Under the pieces are notes generated by a model. That model was given only the letters and a program-made list of their open reading frames with translations, ran no database searches and had not been told where the DNA came from. From positions 32,289,795 through 32,353,794 of the forward strand of contig NC_092670.1 in NCBI RefSeq assembly GCF_964355755.1: a stretch of 64,000 nucleotides of DNA. The letters are read 5' to 3'. This document shows positions 1-13,400 of the stretch, in pieces. How positions within the stretch are numbered: the stretch's first letter is position 1; each line of letters opens with the position of its first letter. A program made the translations under genes and the position numbers. The DNA comes from Antedon mediterranea. Its lineage: Eukaryota > Echinodermata > Crinoidea > Comatulida > Antedonidae.

Positions 1-2100
1 GCAAGTACGGGATTTGAACATTTTTCTGCCATAAATGATATTTTAGGCCTAGACCAAATATAAAAACAAACCCCAAAACGATCGGCTGGTTGGTATGCCT
101 GACAACCCATCGATAATGCCGAGACCAAGTGTTCGGTCTAGGCCTGTAACTCTTACTCCAACCACTACTACTTTTAATAACAACGAAGGTAGGCCTAGGT
201 CTATACGTGCGTTAGAGTTTGGTTAATCGCCAGCGAGTGACATCATATCCGTTTGTAACGCAACTTCGTTGCAATGAATCTGAACACTTTGCTCTTACGA
301 CGCTCATTAAAATATGACCTTGGCTGTGATACGAAAGCATAACTCCGTAGGTCTGAACATACCCTTAGCTTCGCCATGGGGAAAATATTTCAAGATTGCT
401 CATTCAATGCGCCAAACTTTCAGTCGATTTGACGGCAATACAGTAATGTTATGAACCTATAGATAGAAAATTAAAAGTTTAATTTTAACAGCAAGGATGT
501 AGCTGACATGAGGCAGACAAGGAGCTTGCCTCGTCTGAAATTTTCAATTTTCACCACCCACCCCAATCCCCCTGCTCATCATATTTTATATGAATAATTA
601 TATTTAAAACATTGCCTTGTTTTTTGTTTAACCTTTTTTGCTACGGCCTTGAACTGTAAAGTAATCATTTCACATGATGACATAATTAATGTTAAAATAT
701 GGCTTTGAATATGTATTATAATTTTATACATAAAGTTTGTAGACAGACCGAACCCTTTCGGTTTGTAGTGCTAGACAAAATTGTAATTAATAAGAAATTA
801 TACAAGTTTAATTAACAGTTTCTATGAACTCTTTCCATGTAATCATCATTATATCTATTAATAGTGGATAGATAATGTTGGCTTTATTGAAAGAATCAAT
901 TATTTTATTACTAAACATATAATAATTAAATATGAAATATTTCTTAAGTTGCTTTCTATTTTTTTTTTTATATCAATATTTAAAAAAACAAAGATTGAAT
1001 GACAGTGAACCAAATGTGCTGATTTAAATGGAAAATTAATAGTTATTTAGTTATTTACATTATTTTTTATGACATTTTACGATTGATATCAATAAAATCA
1101 TGCCTAAACATTTCTTACAGCTTTCTATTTGTTGCTGAGATCCCGAATAATGCGATAATAATTAATATATTCCAAATAAATATATATATATATTATTTAA
1201 ACAGTAAGCATATCTTGTCACTAGAGAATGTAATCACTGTTGTCAAAGGTGAAAATACATTCAAAAGACAAGCCATTAATGAAGTATTATGATTTTTCCT
1301 TGGCCTTATTTTATGTAAAAATGCCCTCAAAATAAATGTGACAGTTCCTTCAAGAAAAATTAATTATTTTATTAAGCATGAAAATTCTGGAAGTGATGTC
1401 GAATATACTGTACATCATATTGTAGTGGAGTTGTAGCTTTGTGGTTAACATGCTTGCTGTCCAATCTCCAAGGTCTAGGGTTCAATCCTGACCAAGTGCT
1501 AGGGTTGTAACTCATGACTCTTTCAACTCCACTTCATGAATCTCAAATGAGACTTAGTTTATAAGCATGATAAATTTTTAAATACTTTATAATAATATAA
1601 TATTTATTTGGAACAACATTTTCTTTACAGTGGCACACATGCGTAGATGGTGCGTCCATAATCTATCCTATAATTGGCGAGTTACTCGCTGTTGGATGCG
1701 TACTGTATATGAAATGAAAGGAATAAAATTTAAAAAAATAGTATCACTATCAATTGTTTTGTACAAAGTGTTCATACTGTACAATAAACAATCAGGAAGA
1801 GAAGTTGAATCGTTTCATGAATGAATAATGATAACTGATTAATTAATTGAGATGTTTATTTCAGCTGGGATGTTTATCCAATCTTTCACAAACTATAAAT
1901 TATGCAAATAAACATAAATTATATAATTTTAGTAATGGCTGACTGATACTGATAGTGTATTTCTACAGTCAATAATAATTATGCCTAGCTTTTTCACAAC
2001 ATTTTTAAAAGAGATAAGATTTAGAATAATAAACTGTGAATAAATACTACTGGTATTTAAGCTTGATGCCAGCTTATTATCCCAGGGTCATGTGTTCAAC
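1..2100. other. AT-rich noncoding flank, no gene seen
   Basis: No reading frame here has the length, composition or family resemblance of a gene. The open frames are 60-70 codons and translate to low-complexity, AT-driven peptides. A tRNA-like repeat lies at 1424-1580. The first 450 bases have more CG dinucleotides than what follows and could belong to a regulatory or 5' untranslated region of the downstream gene, but no promoter element is clear. Confidence 0.6.
1424..1580 (+). repeat. tRNA-derived SINE-like fragment
   Basis: A stretch resembling a pol III A box (TAGCTTTGTGGTTAACATGC) is followed about 45 bases later by a B-box-like GGGTTCAATCCTGACC. This is the spacing of a tRNA or tRNA-derived SINE head. 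No cloverleaf can be folded completely, so it is a SINE or tRNA relic rather than a working tRNA gene. The 3' limit is a guess. Confidence 0.45.
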
Positions 2101-2994
2101 TCAGGCCCCGTTTCTGCTGCCAAAAATATACCGTATATATACGGTATATTTTTTGGCAGCAGAAATGGGTCTCATAAAAAATATACCGTATATATTTGCG
2201 GTATATATACTGCATAAATATCCCCATCGTTTGTGGATATTATACGGTATATTCCAAAATATACCGTATATTTCGTTCCCCGTTTCTGCTGCACTCAAAA
2301 TATACCGTAAATGTGACCCGACTCATGACACGAGGTCAAAAACTAACAGAGCGCGACACGTTTGTTTTGGTTTTTCTGCTGCACTGAAAGTTGAAACACA
2401 CGTGTAAAAGCAAGCAACAGATCAAAATGTCACTGTGGACCGAACAAATCACTATTTTTGTAATTCAATTGTGGGGGGAAGCGAAAGTTGGGGGGAGACT
2501 GCATGGCAACAGAAGAGATACCGAGATTTTAATTACAATAAATCGAATGTTCTTACACAACAACGTGATGTAAAATCATGGTAAAATACTGTATAATAGA
2601 AAATGGAAATTAAAACGGCAATATAGGATAATATAGCATAATATAAACTCAATTTGAATAACAGAGTTGATTTATAGTGAAATTTCTAGATTGTGCTTGT
2701 ATGTGCGGTGTAAATTCGTTGCCACTTCTGCTCATTAGATTTAAAATAGAAAGCAATGCTACGACGTTTTGAGAAACCATCATTGTTTTGTTTTTGTCAG
2801 CATGTACCGGTAGGTAAAAACCTCACTACACGAGGTCAATCCATACTTCCGTCTCACGAAATGCATTTTGGGTAATGAAAGCCAACTTTTTTACAACCCA
2901 CCCACGAAGTATGTGCAGCGGAAACGGTGCACGAATTTCATATACGGTATATTTATACGGTATATTTTGGGTTGGCAGCAGAAACGGGCCCTCA
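2101..2994. mobile_element. Foldback/MITE element with CGTTTCTGCTGC termini
   Basis: The left end reads GGCCCCGTTTCTGCTGCC and the right end is its near-perfect inverse, GGCAGCAGAAACGGGCCC. The bases TCA flank both ends and may be a 3-bp target duplication. Inside, the CGTTTCTGCTGC motif and the palindrome ATATACCGTATAT recur several times (near 2109, 2130, 2190, 2265, 2285 and 2945). The first 73 bp form a hairpin on their own. The short open frames are by-products of these palindromes. No transposase is visible, so the element is non-autonomous. Confidence 0.7.
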
Positions 2995-5900
2995 GTGTCA
3001 GTTTTCATTTCTTAAAATCATGGAGGTTCTTTTTTATACCTCCATGTTAAAATTAACCGAACGGTGTCTTGCTATTGGTCAAATTACTTGTGTTGCACAC
3101 TTTCTAGTAAGAACTTTTAACGAGCTTTTAAAAAAACATTTAAATTTAAAAAAAATTATTTTACTGGAAGAAGAATCTTAATCTAATAGTAAATTTAAAT
3201 ATCGTTAATAATTCTCCATTTTTACAAATATTTTGTGCAATAACTTGTTTTACTGTAATTTTTTCTGTTTATGAAAGTCAGAGTTGACGAGTCAAGCCAT
3301 TCCTGGTGATAGTGGTTTTTCTGCTTTTCACCCTCCTCAGTACTCTGCTGCTATTTTATTTAATTGTGTTGGTTGCCTGTTTGTTCCTGTGATTTGCTGA
3401 AAGGGATATAAAATAAAATAAATATTTGAATTTTATGTATATATTATATATATTGCAATTAATATTTTTATGAAATTCAACAAAATTGACAATCTTATTA
3501 ATTATTAATTCAAAATGACAGTATTCATGGTCATTCGCATGCCATGTTTGTAACTTAATCCTTTTTCAATTAATACCTGGTACTCTATCTGTGCTCATTA
3601 TATATATGCAAAGTAAAATGGTTAATTAATAAAGATAAAGAAAAACAGTTCAATAATAGGTTTACTGGCTATTATTATTGTTTGTGTACTAAATCATGCA
3701 TGATTTTGAGTGTTTTTTCACCTGCATTATTTAGGAACTAATATAAAATAAACTAATTACATATTTTAAAATTATATTAATTACATATGGTTCTGTGGTC
3801 TGGTACATACCCTGCAAGCAGGAGTTTGCAGGTGCGAATTTTACCAGATAGATTTTTTATTTATGAGGTGTTGATGAGGTAATGTTATGAAATGTTTCTA
3901 TAACCATGGAGAAATAAGATTTCTCCATGCTGTAACACATTAATAATAACAGTAAACTTTATTGGGTTACCAAAAAATGTGGTGCTCCATGGTGTTACCA
4001 TGAACCTATAAAAAGGTCCATGGTGTTAATAGTGAACAAAATCATTATACATATTATACTATAATGGGTTCCAACTCCTTGCAATAAGTTTATTAGGCAT
4101 ACGTTTCCACGTATTTATAAACCAATTCTGCTTGTGAATTCATAACTTCTTTAATTTCTTTTTATAGAACAGTAGATATTCTTTCTTCTTCTTTAGTGTT
4201 TTTCACAACTTTAAATTATTATATATTTTGCTTTTTCCATAATATACATAATGTCAACTGTTACTACTCATTAATATTGTGGTAGGAAAGCTCATTATAA
4301 ATATAAAGTTCATTTCTGTATACTGTACATTAAAAAAAATGTGTACATTTCGTTTATAACAACATAATCATTTATAGAATGATGTGAATCTCCTCCATGA
4401 GTCACTGTGATAAATTAAATCTTTTGTTCAAAGTTGTCCCTATCACCTGCATTTAATTAACATAATTATAGGTACAATGTTGCCATTGTTTCCAAATGAT
4501 TTCACAATGTACAGCCCTTGGCCAAACCAAACACCCCTATTGGTGAATGGAACGATCCTGTGACTAAAGTCCTTTTAATACATTGTAGAAATTCTTAGCA
4601 TTGTACATATTGCTCAACAGTTTCGTCCTTAACACTGTAAATTCAATCAGTTCTCACTATCCATAGACTGAGGTATGGTTACTATATGTTGCCTGTCATC
4701 AATGGGATTACATTGTTTACCTGACAGAATTGTGGATTATTAAAAAGGATTTACCTTTGGATTTAACTTGATCAATATTACTGAAGAAATCTGCTAAAAT
4801 TATTCAACTGGAACTTTACCTTTATTGTATGCTGTGATATTTATTTTTCTATTCAATACAATATGTACAAGAAGGTTGTTATGTAACCTGGTATTTTTCT
4901 ATGTAATATTATATTGTGGCTGTAATAGGTATGAAACAAAGTTTGCACATTTTACTTATTTAAAGTCTATACTAATACATACAGACAATAGCCTACACTG
5001 TCAATAGGGAGATATTATTACTTTATCAGAGCCTCTCCCTGTGTACAGTAGGCATACTAGATTGATGCCTCCTTTGTCAACATTAATTTTTATGATTTTC
5101 TTACAAGATTTATGACAAGCAATGAAAGAGTATTTAGCAGGTATTTTAAAATGCCCTTTTGTTAAACTACTGTCGTTGATTATGATGATTATCATTTTTT
5201 TGTTTGCACAGTATATATACGTAGGGCCTATATTGTAATGTAAAAGAGTGCAAGATAAATGTTAACATTCAAATTAGACTTTCCCCTTTAAAACAGTTTA
5301 GAATTCCAATGACAAGAGGTACTAAATGCCTAGGTATTCTTGATTAAGCTCTAGTTTTTAGAATTTATTTTTAATTTTAGATACAGTTATTTTGGAAATA
5401 TTCCGGCTTACAGTACTTTAGGAACGAGGTTAATGGTTACCATATCATTAAAAGTATGATAAACAAGAAAAGTTTATAACTGTGTTACTGTAGGCCTACT
5501 GTAATATGACATTGACATTAACCAATTATACAGGAGATTCATGCTGATCATTACTGTATGTATAGTACAGTGGTTAGATATGGTATTCTTGTTCACAAAG
5601 CAATGTTTGGATGCAGTAATTGTACTGTGTGCATACTGCATAAAGTGTGTACTGTATGTTTTTTTAAAGCTAATTACATGATCTCCAAATATAAACCAAT
5701 AACTCTGTCCTGTTACTCTACAGTACATGTAGTGTAAACACACTGTTATGAGTAGTTCAATATTCAAACTCAACAATTCAGTACTGTATAGTATTTAGAG
5801 AATTTAATCAGTATTGGTTTGAATAAATGAATAATAAATAGATAACACTAATTAAGAATGAGTCATGCAAACGAGGAAAGCCCTGGTATGGCTTGGCAGT

Positions 5901-7348
5901 AACCACATTATAATAAACTATTATTAACTCTACAGTACTGGTGGTAAAGTACATACAGTACTGTAGATATTGAATTCAGATGACAAAACTACTGTGAGCA
6001 ACAGGCTTTGATGCACTGTTCATTTGCTGTAATACTAACTGTACATTTAACAAAACACTATATTTCATGTTATGTATTTTAATTTGTATTTTTCTTGTAT
6101 ATGGTTTTATCTTAACTGTTTGTATTGTATGGAGTGAGTGCAGAATCTGTTTGGGCTTTAGCCTATTCTCATTCCTGGTTATTTTTTACATTGATTGATG
6201 ACCGAATAAATATTATTATTATTATTATTATAGTGAATAGGCAACATCTTATTAAGCCTCATTCGCACTGGACTAAATTATAGAAAGATTTTACCGAGAA
6301 CATGGTAACGTTTCCAATAGTAAAATATTTTCTACGTTACAATGTGAAAACTCTCCTGCAAGTATGGATTCCCAGATGTTAAGCCAAATATTGACAATAA
6401 TATTTAAGGCCCTAAATACATGAGAATGAATTGGCCATGCCTCGCTGTCTGGCCCATTCTATAGTTTTTATTTTATTGTAGTTGTGTATTGTACTACTTT
6501 CACTTTCATTGGTAGCAAGTGCTATAAGAATTGATGTAACATATGTTCATACCAGTAAACTTTACTAGTTCAAAGTTTGTCTTTAGTTAATAATATAATA
6601 CATATCCAGTAGAGTGCAGTAAAGGTCATTCCTCAATTGTTTTTTTATACATTAAGTAATTCCTAAAATCCATCCATAAAAAACCCATGTTATTTACTGT
6701 ATCAGATGTTTTCAAATTTTATAAAAATTATTCTATCTATCTATATTGGGGTTTGCTATGTTTTTTTGGAGGTTTGCAGGGTTTGCGGTGTTTAGCAATA
6801 CCCCTTCTCACAGGCTACTGCAGTACAGGGGTACTTGTTTCAATCTTCCAAATTTATTTGCTAAAACTCACTAACCAATACATAGTACAACTTGTTCACA
6901 CTGATAAAAACAAGCATTCAACACCCTGTAGGAACCTCAGTCCCTGCAGGGGTCTGGTTTAAATAAATTGTTAATTCTTCAACTGTAGACTAATAAATCT
7001 AGGTTATTATACAGTACAGTTGTACAATAGGTACAATGTCTATATCATTAAATCACATTTATGTCATTACCATTTATGGCTGTAGACAGACTTAATGCAA
7101 TATACTTAAACTTGCTATAAAAGAACCAAATATTTCCACATACTACAGTATAAAGGAGACACATGATCTAGCAGCACTTACTTTGCAATTTCTACTTTTA
7201 AATCTATTGTTTCAATTGGCTGTTGAATCATATATTTGACGACAAGCACACTACAGCTATTTGTAGTTCTCTTGTATGTACAGTCATCGTCACATGTCAT
7301 GTAAATCACTTTCTGACAGATTCATGTCATGTTTTATTTTTTTATTAG
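2995..7348. other. Noncoding upstream region of the MRL gene
   Basis: No exon is recognised. The region is AT-rich with many ACTGTA/TACAGTA strings. A splice acceptor (TTTTTTTATTAG) ends at 7348, just before the first coding exon, so at least one untranslated exon of the downstream gene may lie here or further upstream. I could not locate it. Confidence 0.5.
6128..6233 (+). repeat. Retroposon-like 3' tail ending in (ATT)n
   Basis: A unique-looking stretch ends in ACCGAATAAAT followed by about six ATT units. This is typical of the 3' end of LINE/SINE copies in marine invertebrates. Only the tail is recognisable and the family is unknown. Confidence 0.35.
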
Positions 7349-7400
7349 GGCTGAGAATCAAGATTTTACGGATACGCCGTACGACTACTCAGCAGACGAG

Positions 7401-10400
7401 ATGGATGTGGAGGTGGACAGTGACCAGGAGCAAGACTTGGACAAGATGCTCCATTCTTGGCTCGGGGAGCTTGAAAGTGTTACACAGGTGAGTGAAAAGC
7501 TCAGTGACAGATTTTAATGTCAATGTCGAATGAAGTACAGTAATGGAAATGAACTGAAATGTATACTGTATAAAACACTACAGTACAGACAGTAAAAGTA
7601 CTGTAGTATTTTATATGCTATGGTACTTTTGTACAGTAACTTTAGGAGAAGCAACGGTGTTGTACTGTAGAAAATTCTGTCTGCGGCCAAAAAAACTACT
7701 GTCTTTCTTTTTACAATTTCAAGATTTCACATCTATCATGAAGCTATACTGTATATACTGTAGGCTCGCAGAATAAGTTGCTCTCAGTCTCGGGGAAACC
7801 AAATATTTACATACTGTAAGGGAACTAAAAGTTTAAATGGTCAGTTCTGAAATTAAAAGATTGCAACAATGTTGAATATTTGAATAGTCCAGTCTCGATC
7901 AGATACTTTCAGCAATAATATGTTTCGGCCACAAAAAAAAATTGAAACTAAATCCAGGCAACAAAAACATGTTAGGCCTTTGGAGTGAAAAATGCGCACT
8001 GGAAGCTAAATGTGTCTCTCCAAGACCCCAACAATACAATGTACATTCAACAGTACAGTATGATAAACTATTTGATTGACATCAACAAAATAAACTATTA
8101 AAAGTAAATATGACATGGCAGGAAATGGATGACAATTGAATATTGAGCAAACGAAAGATGTTATTATATTCCTAAATAAACTAACTTTCAAATTGTAAAC
8201 AAGTGGATAGGTAGGATACTTAACTACTGTAACTTACAAGTTGATAGGATACTTACAACATACTTTGTTATATACTGATATTACTATCGGTCCATGATGT
8301 TATACATTTTCTATATGGATAATGCTAATCATTAAGCACTGTCTTATAAATAACATGAACACTATTAATACACAGTACCGGTTTAAAATTTTGCTTGAAA
8401 AAGCTATTTTTAAACTTTTATCGAACATCCTGATATTATCAGTGTTAACATGCTGTCCCAGCTATCAGTCGGATATGTCTGCCTATTTCATAAATGAAGC
8501 CAAATTAGTAAGCACGAACAGTTACTGTAGGAAATGGTCAGTTGGAATTTCTTTCACAGACCACAAGATTAACTGAAGTTGCTGCCAAGGAACCAAACCA
8601 CCTTCCCCGACCAACTGTTAGGAAGATTTCTACTTCCTATTGTGGATATAAATAGATCATTATGAATTAGTAATCAGCGGTTACAGGTCCTTGTGGGATC
8701 AGAAACCTGTACATTTCAATCCAACTTCCGATTAGTCAACTCCTCTTTGCACTTAAGTTTACAGTTGCTCAGTACAGGCCAATTCAAAAACATATACAGG
8801 TATATCATTAATTTGGCCAAAAATAAAACAATAACAAGTATAAAGAACAAATCAATGAGGCAGGATCACCTACAGTAAATGTTATAATATTCAGTAAATA
8901 ACAGTCAAGAGGCTTTCCACAATTTGTTTTATGTTGCATGCTGTAAGGAAAAGTTTTAAGGGTGATGGATAAAAAGACTACTACACTGTAGCAGACGACG
9001 GTACAGTACAGTTCTGAACATCATCACCATATGAGTTGCTTGTACTGTATACTGTAGCAGACGACGGTACAGTACAGTTCTGAACATCATCACCATATGA
9101 GTTGCTTGTACTGTATACTGTAGCAGACGACGGTACAGTACAGTTCTGAACATCATCACCATATGGGTTGCTTGTACTGTATACTGTAGCAGACGACGGT
9201 ACAGTACAGTTCTGAACATCATCACCATATGGGTTGCTTGTACTGTATACTGTAGCAGACGACGGTACAGTACAGTTCTGAACATCATTACCATATGAGT
9301 TGCTTGTACTGTATACTGTAGCAGACGACGGTACAGTACAGTTCTGAACATCATCACCATATGAGTTGCTTGTACTGTATACTGTAGCAGACGACGGTAC
9401 AGTACAGTTCTGAACATCATCACCATATGAGTTGCTTGTACTGTATACTGTAGCAGACGACGGTACAGTACAGTTCTGAACATCATCACCATATGAGTTG
9501 CTTGTACTGTATACTGTAGCAGACGACGGTACAGTACAGTTCTGAACATCATCACCATATGAGTTGCTTGTACTGTAAACTGTATAACTTTTAGAAATAC
9601 TGATTGTAGAATAAGCATTCCCTGGCTAAAGCACAGAATATACATTAAGTCCTCGTTATAACAATAATAAATGCATTGTAAAGACAATTACGGTAATAAA
9701 TTTCATAAATAACCACTCCTTCGACTCTCCAAGCAGATGTCTGTACACACAAACTTTGCCCTTTAAATCTCTATAAAATTTGTTCTCCATTTTTTTTTAA
9801 CCGTACAGAATACTATTTGTTTGATCATGGAGGAAATATTTCCACCGTGGTTTGATGTAGGCGTACCTTTCTTTACAACCTTGCTTCGTCAAAATCATAC
9901 ATCACGTTTTCTACCTGTGCACACAGTCAAATCTGGTGCTACTTTACAGTGGCCAGTGCATTTGATTTAAATTTTAAATGTGTTGCTTGATGAATAACCC
10001 GTACAGATACAGCATCGTGGCGTCCACAGAGCCCCTCAGGTGGCTGACTCACATTTTACTAAGTCTTGTTGACCAACTTTACAATAAGTTCAATATTTTT
10101 AATAAGTAAAAGGTAAATAAAGTATTAGGCTGTACTGTAGTGTAACTGAATGGTACCACCCACATTGTTCAAAAAAGTGATGAGCCAGCCACTGGAACAT
10201 ACAGTACAGTAGCTGTTGAAATTGTTACGGTTAACGATATGTACTGTATGTCAGTTGAAAAAGTTAAGATTAGGGAATACACTATATCAAAATTATTCTA
10301 CTGCAATTGCTGCAGTAATATATTTTGTTACTGCAATAAATGTATAATTTTAGCTTATTTAAATGTAGTTGAGTTTATCAGTCACTGCAATAAACAAAGT

Positions 10401-13400
10401 GTACAATTTTACCATAATCATTCTTGCTAAAATAATTGCAAACAAGTTAAAGAGTAAACAAAGTGTAGTACTGCAGTGTACAGTATTACTGCAGTAAAGT
10501 AATTTGATATAAAAATATCATAGATCAAATCAATGATAACAAATAAAGTTACATTTACATCATGCACATCAGAGAACATGAATAGCTTGATATACAGTTT
10601 TTATAATATAAATTAAATATAATTAAAATTTATCCAGTGGTGATTTCCAGCTTAATACTGTAATTCAACAATGTTATCGTTTTTTGCATAGTTTAACGTA
10701 GAATATTCACAATTAGCCTATTTTTTCTCCACAGAGCTTAGATAGTGACCTGATACAGGTCAAAACAGAGGTCCCACAAGCTCCTGCTCCACGAAAAGAC
10801 AACCTGGATCTTTTCCAATTGTCTTATTCCAATCTAGAAGGTGAGTTTTAACAACAACTAACACAATTTTAATTTAATTTTAACAAACTGTTAATATTTG
10901 ATGTGTATTTAGTATTCAGCAGCTTTGAAGTATACTGATTTGCTGACCTGCTGCTTCATATAACTGTGATTTTGCATGTCTCTGGACACCTGCAAAGGGA
11001 CACCTGGCTTTTACATAATTGTACCTTCTCTTTAGTAGAAAGTACTATTTTATAACACTCGCTATATTAATATTTCTTACTGTAATTCATTTTTATGTGG
11101 CAAAAATAACATTTTACCAGAAATTAATTCAAATGATTTTTATTCTTTTTGGAAATATTATTTTCCAGCTATATTTTAAATTTTAATAATATCCATTTGT
11201 TTTTTTTACATTTAAAATTTTGCCATCAACAAAATCTTTATTATAATAGTTTTTAAAATACTGTACCAGTTTTATTTTTAAAGATTTTAATTTCTGTTTT
11301 GTAAATGAAATTATTAGATTAAAAAATAATTTATAATTACAGTATTTTTCATTGAATATATACTATGTCAACTGAGGACCTGTTTCTATTGCGGAATAAT
11401 AACTGATAATAACTAAATAAACTATCTTGGCCATTCAGATAGCATTTTTTTAAATAATAGAAAAAAACACCCAAAAGAATGCCATTTAACTAGTTATCAC
11501 TGTGGGACTTTTAGCTGCAACTCAAATAATTGTTTGGCATTGACCATCTATGCATTGTATTTTAGATACATTTTCTTTCGACCACCCACTTTACAAAAAA
11601 ATGTTTTAATCTATTTTCAAATAAAGGCTATTCGTCATGCAGCAGAAAAAGGCCATGCGACACAAGGATATATCATTTGATGCTAATTCAGCTAGTTTAA
11701 TTGTTCCTGTCAATTGTTTAAATCTCAGAATATAAAATTCAGTTTAACATGACATGGCCATGATAGAATTGGGTCTCTTCTACTGTAGGCAATGTTGTGG
11801 CTAGTTGAGTAGCAGCCTTCCTTGGTAGAATGCTTTCAGGATGAGAGAATAGGCTAAAAGGCCTTCAAATATTGATCTGCTAGCCTAGATATCAAGGCTA
11901 ACATCACTCTAATTTATCAGAGGTGTGAATTGGATTATTAAACAAAGTTTTTTACAAAGAGAAACAAGGCAACTTACAATATAATGTATATTTTATTTGC
12001 TGATTATGGTTTCTATGGCAATGCTAAACACACTAAGGTATTGGTAGTAGACAAGAGAGTTTTGGGGGAAAATCCCCCTTTACTTTAAGAACTCCACTTT
12101 TGCCAACTGGCAACCTCCCACATTAAAGTGATTGCAAAGGGGAAAAGGTATTCATTAATAGCGATCATAAGTTTAGTATACTGCATATTCAAGCATCATG
12201 TACTGTAGCCAGGAAAATTGCAGGGGTGGGGCGTTTTTTTTTTTCAACAAAAGAGGGAAACAAATTGCCATGAGCATGAGGCTATTCAGACCTATTTACC
12301 ATCACATCTGCTGCTCAAATTCCTAGTTTGGAAAGGGCACTTCAGGAAAAGGAGGTTGCTCAAACTTTCAAACCTCCTGGCTATGGGCTTAATTAGTGTA
12401 CAATAAACTTTTTATAATTTAAAAGATCATCCAACATCCATATTTTCATTTAAAGAGTAATAAACAGTACTGATACCAATTTTTTTTTACATAAAGCCAA
12501 TGAATTTATTTTTGCACCGATTTCAAGCTTTGATTTACTTTACCAGTACTGATTGTGGTTGCTATGGGGATGCTAAACATCTACAGTAGCACGCTGGCAT
12601 GTGCTGGATAAAACACAGCGCTCTATATTATTTTTATCATTTGCATGCTTTTTAAGTTTTTAATTTTAATGCATTTTATATTTATTGGATCACCACAACA
12701 TAATTTCTTTTTGTATTTGATATGCGAAACAGCCACAGGACAGTTTTTATGCACATCGTCAAGATTAGAAGGTAACCAAGCACCGCATGTTGTGCTAATT
12801 GTCTCGTTAGTTGCCTGCTTACGCATCGTCACGCATTTCTTTTGTAATATGCACGTTTGCTTATATTATATTTTCATGCTTTTTTTCCTATTTTTTCCTT
12901 GTTTTCTCTTTTAATTTACATTCCTTTAATTGCCTGTTTCATTTCACTAACCTTGTTTTCTTCAAATTTATTTTTTTTCTAAAATTTAAAGTCTTATTTT
13001 GACAAAATTGTTTTGATTGGTTGAAAATATTGGTGAAACTAAATTATTTATGTACATTTATGTACATTTATGTACACATGTTTACATAAATTGTAGCTGG
13101 CCAAATGAACATTTTTCAGAGTTAAAGTTATCATTCTATAATATACTATTTTTATATTTAAGAATAAAATGATGTAGATATTATTGGCAGGTTAGCTGCC
13201 ATTTTTTTGAAATTTTTTAGCATGGGAAATGAAACATTTAATAAAAAATAAAAATTTTCCAAAATATTGTACTGTGAGTTAATTTATATTTTCAAAATTA
13301 TGACAATTTAACATTTTTTGTTGTTTGTTATTTAAATTATGAAAGATTTGGAGTATGTTTCTGGAATAATGTTTTTCTTTTCTTTATAGCTTTGCTTACA

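Noticed and set aside
3785-3848. tRNA-like stretch
   Set aside because: Only loose A- and B-box resemblance; no acceptor or anticodon stem.
8956-9687. 243-codon minus-strand open frame
   Set aside because: It is the 66-bp minisatellite read through; the period is a multiple of three, so stops are absent by construction. No family resemblance.
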